Assembly (NCBI GenBank): GCA_002361775.1
Contig: DETV01000054.1
Coordinates: 1-19,967, forward strand
Length of the DNA: 19,967 nt
Direction of reading: 5' to 3'
Origin: Eubacterium sp. UBA3279
GTDB lineage: Bacteria; Bacillota; Clostridia; Lachnospirales; Lachnospiraceae
Shown here: positions 15,209 to 19,967 of the stretch, piece by piece
How positions within the stretch are numbered: position 1 is the stretch's first letter
Layout: each line of letters opens with the position of its first letter
Translations under genes and position numbers: made by a program
Notes under the pieces: generated by a model
The model's database searches: none
Told to the model about the DNA's origin: nothing
The model's input: only the letters and a program-made list of their open reading frames with translations

Positions 15209-15934
15209 ATGATACCTATTATGATTTGTGATGATGACACTCTCTGGACCCAGAAGCTTGCCAGAGAGATTGAATGCTTTCAAATAGCAAGTGACTGGGA
15301 AGTATCTCTTACCCATATTTCTCAGAAACCAGAGGAATTCTTACAGTACGTAAGACAGGAACGCCCTAAGATGGGAATTTATCTTCTGGATATTGATCTG
15401 AAATCAGAGATTTCCGGTATGGAGCTGGGAAGAGAAATCCGCCGACTGGATTCTTCTGCCCAGTTGATTTTTATTACCTCTCATGATGAATTGGTGTTTC
15501 CCACTTTATCTATGGGATTTAGTGTTTGCAATTTCATTGTAAAAGGCCGACAGGACTGGAAAAAGCAATTACACCAGACTTTTCAGATTGTTGAATCTTA
15601 TTATCATGACTGGAATCAGCCAAAAACTCCATCTCTCACCCTAAAATACGGAAATCACCGGGAAACTCTGCCCAAAGATGATATTTATTTTATTACCTCC
15701 GTCAAAAATACTCACCGGATTCAACTTCATTTAAAAAGCGGATATCGAGACGTTCCTTTGTCTCTTACCGAACTGAAAAATCAATTGGGGGAGGATTTTG
15801 TTCTCTGCCGCCGGGATTGTCTTGTCAATCAGAGCCATATTCAACATATGGATTGTCTGAAACGCCAGTTGCTTCTGGACAATCAGGTAAAAATTAATTG
15901 TTCTGTACGGGGATGGAAGGCGCTCAAACTATAG
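15209..15934 (+). CDS. agrA: AgrA-like response regulator, LytTR DNA-binding domain
   Basis: A 241-residue two-domain regulator. The receiver has the acidic pair in MICDDD and the phosphoacceptor Asp in YLLDIDL (Asp61 from the 15209 start), followed by FITSHDE and the switch region. The C-terminal half is a LytTR domain beginning at SLTLKYGNHRETL, with the typical FVLCRRDCLVNQSHIQHM core. The frame starts at ATG 15194 in overlap with agrC, but ATG 15209 has AAAGGA six bases before it and is favoured. It should bind the direct repeats at 13846-13885 and activate the signal operon, closing a positive loop; the same -10 type at the two ABC modules makes them candidate targets. Confidence 0.9.
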   Translation: MIPIMICDDDTLWTQKLAREIECFQIASDWEVSLTHISQKPEEFLQYVRQERPKMGIYLLDIDLKSEISGMELGREIRRLDSSAQLIFITSHDELVFPTLSMGFSVCNFIVKGRQDWKKQLHQTFQIVESYYHDWNQPKTPSLTLKYGNHRETLPKDDIYFITSVKNTHRIQLHLKSGYRDVPLSLTELKNQLGEDFVLCRRDCLVNQSHIQHMDCLKRQLLLDNQVKINCSVRGWKALKL

Positions 15935-15975
15935 CATCAACTCTTTTTATTCATTTCTACAGGAGGACATATCTT

Positions 15976-16779
15976 ATGACTTTATCTCATCGTATTCAAG
16001 CAAAGAAACAACAATTAGAAGAGGAACTTCAGAAAAGCAAAATATTTCTTGATAGCGCCCCAGAAGGCGCTCTGATCTGCCAGAAAACTCCCCACGGAGT
16101 CAAATGGATGCAGCGGCAGGAAACGAAGGATTCGGAAATGAGCAGAAAGAGAACTTATATCCCTCAGAAAAACAAAGCTCTGGCAGAACAACTCGCTCTG
16201 AAAAAATATCACAAATATAAAATTCAGGAAATAAACGAAGAACTAAAGGCTCTCAATGCATATCTGAAATATCACAAAGAAAATCCCTCAAAAATGACAC
16301 TCAAAATTTTAAATACCACAGGTTTTCAGGAGTTACTCCAGCCCGTTATCTCTCCCCTTTCAGAAGAACTGAATCAATGGATGTATGACTCTTATGAGCA
16401 GAATCCCCTATACCCGGAACAAAGAAATATTAAGACTCTTTCAGGACAAAATGTCCGTTCAAAATCAGAATCCCTGATTGCCATGAAGCTCACAGAGTTT
16501 CAGGTTCCTTTTCGTTATGAAGCAAAATTATGTTTAGAAGATCGAATTTATTATCCTGATTTTTCTCTGCGACATCCTGAAACCGGAAACCTGTTTTATT
16601 GGGAACATTTTGGACTGATGGACAATCCTGCTTACGCTGAAAAAGCCTTTGCTAAAATCGGAACTTATATAAGACATGAAATTTTTCCTTTTACAAATCT
16701 TCTTATGACTTTTGAGTCCAAAGCAAACCCTCTGGACATTGAGCAGGTTGAGGAACTGATACGATATTACTTTACTTGA
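15976..16779 (+). CDS. Protein with PD-(D/E)XK-like nuclease pattern
   Basis: A 267-residue protein from ATG 15976, which has AGGAGG nine bases before it; the frame opens earlier at 15898, inside the end of agrA. The N-terminal half (1-105) is lysine- and glutamate-rich and predicted coiled coil, with little hydrophobic core. The C-terminal half has VRSKSES (Glu165), FRYEA, YYPDF (Asp195) and FYWEHFG (Glu210). The order E...PD...E fits the PD-(D/E)XK fold found in TnsA-like and phage nucleases, but the usual Lys after the second acid is replaced (E-H-F), so activity is uncertain. Related proteins are common in Lachnospiraceae as I recall them. It is 41 bases after agrA on the same strand and may share that transcript; no functional link is evident. 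Confidence 0.6.
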   Translation: MTLSHRIQAKKQQLEEELQKSKIFLDSAPEGALICQKTPHGVKWMQRQETKDSEMSRKRTYIPQKNKALAEQLALKKYHKYKIQEINEELKALNAYLKYHKENPSKMTLKILNTTGFQELLQPVISPLSEELNQWMYDSYEQNPLYPEQRNIKTLSGQNVRSKSESLIAMKLTEFQVPFRYEAKLCLEDRIYYPDFSLRHPETGNLFYWEHFGLMDNPAYAEKAFAKIGTYIRHEIFPFTNLLMTFESKANPLDIEQVEELIRYYFT

Positions 16780-17090
16780 TACAAAAACAAGTTTTTTCAA
16801 AATTTGTCACCATTTTTTCTTTTATTTTCCGCAAAAAAGAATTAAAAATAGGCTTATTTTCCCAGTAAAAGTATACAAAAATTTATTTTCCAAAAAATGT
16901 CACCACTTTTCGGTTAAAAAAATGGTGACAAATTTTAAAATCTCGAAAAAAAGTAGCTTTTCAATCATAAAAAACAGGTTTTCCAGGGAAAAATTACATG
17001 AATTTCTTCGAAAAATGGTGACAATTTTTCCAAAACAGAAAAAAGTATACTTTTTCATCAAAATCCCATCATAGTGAAGCTTATCTGCGC
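16780..17090. repeat. AT-rich gene-free region with inverted TGTCACC and GTATAC motifs
   Basis: No gene is seen. TGTCACC occurs four times inside A/T tracts: forward at 16799-16818 and 16897-16910, inverted at 16916-16936 and 17011-17029. The first and third are exact 20-bp inverted copies (AAAATTTGTCACCATTTTTT). AAAGTATAC occurs at about 16868-16876 and again at 17042-17050, in the same relation to the second and fourth motif on either arm. The second and third motif also form a hairpin with the loop near 16911-16915 and a minus-strand T-tract, so part of the array may end transcription from the nuclease-like gene or from the right. Confidence 0.6.
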
Positions 17091-17117
17091 AAAAAACCCC
17101 GGCCACAGGGGCCGGGG
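17091..17117 (-). terminator. Strong intrinsic terminator of nifJ
   Basis: CCCCGGCC (17097-17104) pairs exactly with GGCCGGGG (17110-17117) across a 5-nt loop, and the minus strand then reads TTTTTT. It lies 15 bases past the nifJ stop at 17132. Confidence 0.95.
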
Positions 17118-17131
17118 TCTTATTTTATCTA

Positions 17132-19966
17132 TTACTCTTCGCTTCCGTACAGAGTAACAAGTTTTTTCAGATATGCATATCTGTCTTTTGCCTGCTCTTC
17201 GTTCAGTGCGAACAGTCTTGCAGCTTTTTCAGGATTGGAACGTTTCAGAGAATTGTAACGAACCTCTCCATCCAGGAATGCCTGGTAATCATCTGTAGGC
17301 TCTTTGGAGTCCAGAGTGAATTTGTTTTCTGCTGCAGGATTGAAGCGGAAGTTATGCCAGTATCCACATTTAACAGCCAATTCTTCCTCAGTCTGAGCTT
17401 TGCTCATACCTTTCTTGATACCATGGTTGATACATGGAGCGTAAGCAATGATCAGGGATGGTCCCGGATATGCTTCTGCTTCTGCCAGAGCTTTTACTGT
17501 CTGGTTGAAGTCTGCACCCATGGAAATCTGAGCTACATATACATAGCCGTAGGACATAGCGATGGAAGCCAGGTCTTTCTTCTTGGTTTCTTTTCCGCCT
17601 GCTGCGAACTGTGCAATAGCTCCTGTAGGTGTAGATTTAGAGGACTGTCCACCTGTGTTGGAGTAAACTTCTGTATCAAATACCATGATGTTGATATCTT
17701 TTCCACTTGCTAATACGTGGTCAACACCACCGAATCCGATATCGTAAGCCCATCCGTCACCACCGAAGATCCACTGGGATTTCTTAGCCAGGAAGTCTTT
17801 ATTATTAACGATATCACGGCATACGTCACAGTCAACACCGGAGAGAACCTCTACCAGTTTGTCTGTTGCAGAACCGTTTGTAGCGCCTACACTGAAAGTA
17901 TCCAGCCATTCTTTACATGCAGCTTTTACTTCTTCAGAAGCAGCTTCGTTAGCCATTACGGATTCAACTTTTCCTTTCAGACCGTCACGGATTGCTTTCT
18001 GAGCCAGCAGCATACCATAACCAAATTCTGCGTTATCTTCGAACAGAGAGTTGGACCATGCCGGACCCTGTCCTTTAGCATTTACAGTGTATGGTGTGGA
18101 CGGTGAGGAGTTACCCCAGATAGAAGAACATCCTGTTGCGTTAGCGATGTACATTCTGTCACCGAACAACTGAGTGATCAGTTTTGCATAAGGTGTTTCA
18201 CCACAACCTGCACAAGCTCCGGAGAACTCAAGAAGAGGCTGTTTGAACTGAGAACCTTTTACTGTATTCTCTTTGAATTTAGCGATAACATCTTTTTTCT
18301 CCGGCAGAGTTACTGCATAATCGAAGAATTTCTGAGATTCCACATTTGCTTCCAGGTTTTCCATAGCCAGTGCTTTTGCACCTTTCTTACCAGGACAAAC
18401 ATTTGCACAGGAACCACATCCGGTACAATCCAGAGCGGATACTGCGATAGCAAATTTGTATTCTTTCATACCTGTCATATCCAGAGATGCAGGAGCATTT
18501 ACTGCTTCTTCAGCAGTCATAGCTACAGGACGGATAACTGCGTGCGGACATACGTATGCACAACGGTTACACTGGATACAGTTTTCAGGATTCCATACAG
18601 GAATATTAACTGCGATACCACGTTTCTCGTATGCAGATGTTCCGGATGGAGTTGTTCCGTCTACATAATCTTTGAATGCAGATACAGGCAGGCTGTTTCC
18701 TTCCTGAGCGGATACTTTGGACTGAATGTTGTTAACAAAGTCAACAGCATCTTTTCTTCCGCTTTCTGCATGAGTCATAACAAGACCTTCATCTGCTGCA
18801 TCTTTCCAGCTTTCCGGTACCTGAACTTCAACGATCTGTTTAGCGCCTTCGTCGATAGCTGCCCAGTTCTTAGCAACTACGTCGTCACCCTTACGTCCGT
18901 AAGTAGCTTTTGCTGCTGCTTTCATCAGTTCGATAGCGTGTTCTTCCGGAATGATTGCTGCCAGTTTAAAGAATGCAGACTGCAGGATTGTATTGATACG
19001 GGTTGGTCCCATACCTGTTTCGATACCGATCTTAACACCATCGATGGTGTAGAACTTGATACCGTGGTTAGCGATAAATGCTTTTACCTGTCCTGGCAGA
19101 TGTTTCTCCAGACCTTCCATATCCCATGGGCAGTTCAGCAGGAATGTACCGCCGTCTACCAGTTCCTGAACCATGTTATATTTGTTCACATAGGACGGAT
19201 TGTGGCAGGCAACAAAGTTAGCCTGACGGATCAGGTATGTGGATTTGATTGGTTTCTTACCGAAACGCAGGTGAGACATAGTCACACCACCGGATTTTTT
19301 GGAGTCATAATCAAAATATGCCTGAGCATACATATCTGTGTTGTCACCAATGATCTTGATGGAGTTTTTGTTGGCACCTACAGTACCATCTGCTCCCAGA
19401 CCCCAGAACTTACAGTTGATAGTTCCTTCCGGAGTAGTAACCAGAGGAGCGCCAACTTCCAGAGACAGGTTGGTAACATCATCTACGATACCGATTGTGA
19501 ATTTAGCTTTTGTTGTGTTCTCATATACAGCTACGATCTGTGCAGGAGTTGTATCTTTGGAACCTAATCCATAACGTCCTGTAAAGATAGGTGTATCGTT
19601 GAACTTTGTTCCTTTCAGCGCTGCAACAACATCCAGATACAGAGGCTCGCCCAGAGCGCCTGGCTCTTTTGTTCTGTCCAGAACAGAAATCTGTTTTACA
19701 GTCTCAGGAATAGCATCTACCAGCGCCTGTGCGCAGAATGGTCTGTACAGACGAACTTTGACAACACCGACTTTCTTTCCTGCTGCCATCAGATAATCGA
19801 TAGTCTCTTCGATAGTATCGTTAACAGAACCCATAGCAATGATAACGTGTTCTGCATCCTCAGCACCATAGTAGTTGAACAGTTTGTAGTTTGTTCCGAT
19901 CTTTTCATTTACTTTGTCCATGTATTCCTGTACTACTGCCGGCAGAGCATCGTAGTATGGGTTACA
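17132..19966 (-). CDS. nifJ: Pyruvate:ferredoxin oxidoreductase, 5' end outside the window
   Basis: Oxidises pyruvate to acetyl-CoA and CO2 and passes electrons to ferredoxin or flavodoxin; a cytoplasmic enzyme central to anaerobic fermentation. The frame remains open to the right edge (about 944 codons here), so some 230 N-terminal residues of the usual 1170-1200 are missing; the Met at 19921 is internal. In order one sees the end of the pyrimidine-binding region, the gamma-type domain with KFWGLGADGTVGANK, the EKR segment, two [4Fe-4S] motifs of ferredoxin type (CIQCNRCAYVC with following P, then CTGCGSCANVCP), and the TPP domain with SGACAGCGETPY, GGDGWAYDIG and YSNTGGQ. Codon use is visibly richer in C/G at third positions than in the neighbours, as expected for a highly expressed gene. 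Confidence 0.97.
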   Translation of the reverse strand, partial: CNPYYDALPAVVQEYMDKVNEKIGTNYKLFNYYGAEDAEHVIIAMGSVNDTIEETIDYLMAAGKKVGVVKVRLYRPFCAQALVDAIPETVKQISVLDRTKEPGALGEPLYLDVVAALKGTKFNDTPIFTGRYGLGSKDTTPAQIVAVYENTTKAKFTIGIVDDVTNLSLEVGAPLVTTPEGTINCKFWGLGADGTVGANKNSIKIIGDNTDMYAQAYFDYDSKKSGGVTMSHLRFGKKPIKSTYLIRQANFVACHNPSYVNKYNMVQELVDGGTFLLNCPWDMEGLEKHLPGQVKAFIANHGIKFYTIDGVKIGIETGMGPTRINTILQSAFFKLAAIIPEEHAIELMKAAAKATYGRKGDDVVAKNWAAIDEGAKQIVEVQVPESWKDAADEGLVMTHAESGRKDAVDFVNNIQSKVSAQEGNSLPVSAFKDYVDGTTPSGTSAYEKRGIAVNIPVWNPENCIQCNRCAYVCPHAVIRPVAMTAEEAVNAPASLDMTGMKEYKFAIAVSALDCTGCGSCANVCPGKKGAKALAMENLEANVESQKFFDYAVTLPEKKDVIAKFKENTVKGSQFKQPLLEFSGACAGCGETPYAKLITQLFGDRMYIANATGCSSIWGNSSPSTPYTVNAKGQGPAWSNSLFEDNAEFGYGMLLAQKAIRDGLKGKVESVMANEAASEEVKAACKEWLDTFSVGATNGSATDKLVEVLSGVDCDVCRDIVNNKDFLAKKSQWIFGGDGWAYDIGFGGVDHVLASGKDINIMVFDTEVYSNTGGQSSKSTPTGAIAQFAAGGKETKKKDLASIAMSYGYVYVAQISMGADFNQTVKALAEAEAYPGPSLIIAYAPCINHGIKKGMSKAQTEEELAVKCGYWHNFRFNPAAENKFTLDSKEPTDDYQAFLDGEVRYNSLKRSNPEKAARLFALNEEQAKDRYAYLKKLVTLYGSEE

Positions 19967-19967
19967 T

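Noticed and set aside
16897..16930. Hairpin between the second and third TGTCACC motif as a dedicated terminator
   Set aside because: The stem is AT-rich and the T-tract is on the minus strand, where no gene ends. It is listed with the repeat array instead.
18542..19567. Open frame of 341 codons on the plus strand
   Set aside because: Antisense to nifJ, whose domain motifs are certain. The product is Cys/Phe/Val-rich without any domain; a codon-bias shadow of a highly expressed gene.

Overview
The window looks like low-GC Firmicutes DNA, most likely a gut Lachnospiraceae (Blautia, Mediterraneibacter or a relative). This is inferred from AT-rich intergenic DNA, GGAGG-type ribosome binding sites, a GH2 beta-galactosidase of gut-Clostridia type, a six-domain pyruvate:ferredoxin oxidoreductase and an agr-type peptide-signalling locus. 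No rRNA, tRNA, CRISPR array or transposase was seen.

Layout. On the minus strand at 233-3034 is lacZ (GH2) with its own sigma-A-type promoter. At 3254-7778, also minus, is an overlapping operon: a decayed lipoprotein-family gene, a beta-propeller-like lipoprotein, an ABC ATPase and two ABC-2 type membrane proteins (ABC module 1). At 7965-12113, minus, is a second module: an intact paralogue of the decayed gene, another lipoprotein, two small permeases and an ATPase with an E in place of the Q-loop, as in lantibiotic-immunity (LanFEG/BcrA type) exporters (ABC module 2). The two modules start with clearly duplicated DNA: terminator, promoter and lipoprotein gene.

At 12302-15934 is a split, divergent agr quorum-sensing locus. 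The signal-making half (agrD, agrB, a secreted protein) runs on the minus strand and the sensing half (agrC kinase, agrA LytTR regulator) on the plus strand. The AgrD-like precursor (13618-13770) has the C-terminal VPEEL motif but no cysteine, so a serine lactone is the natural candidate signal. The intergenic region holds two exact 19-bp LytTR-type direct repeats 21 bp apart, placed to activate the agrDB promoter. That promoter overlaps face to face with a near-consensus agrCA promoter, which suggests a built-in switch. ABC modules 1 and 2 use the same extended -10 with a poor -35, so they may belong to the same regulon; this is inference.

Downstream of agrA on the plus strand is a gene with a PD-(D/E)XK-like pattern (15976-16779). 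It is followed by about 350 bp of AT-rich DNA carrying four TGTCACC motifs and two GTATAC motifs in inverted arrangement. The window ends with the C-terminal 80% of nifJ (PFOR) on the minus strand, closed by a strong intrinsic terminator and running off the right edge.
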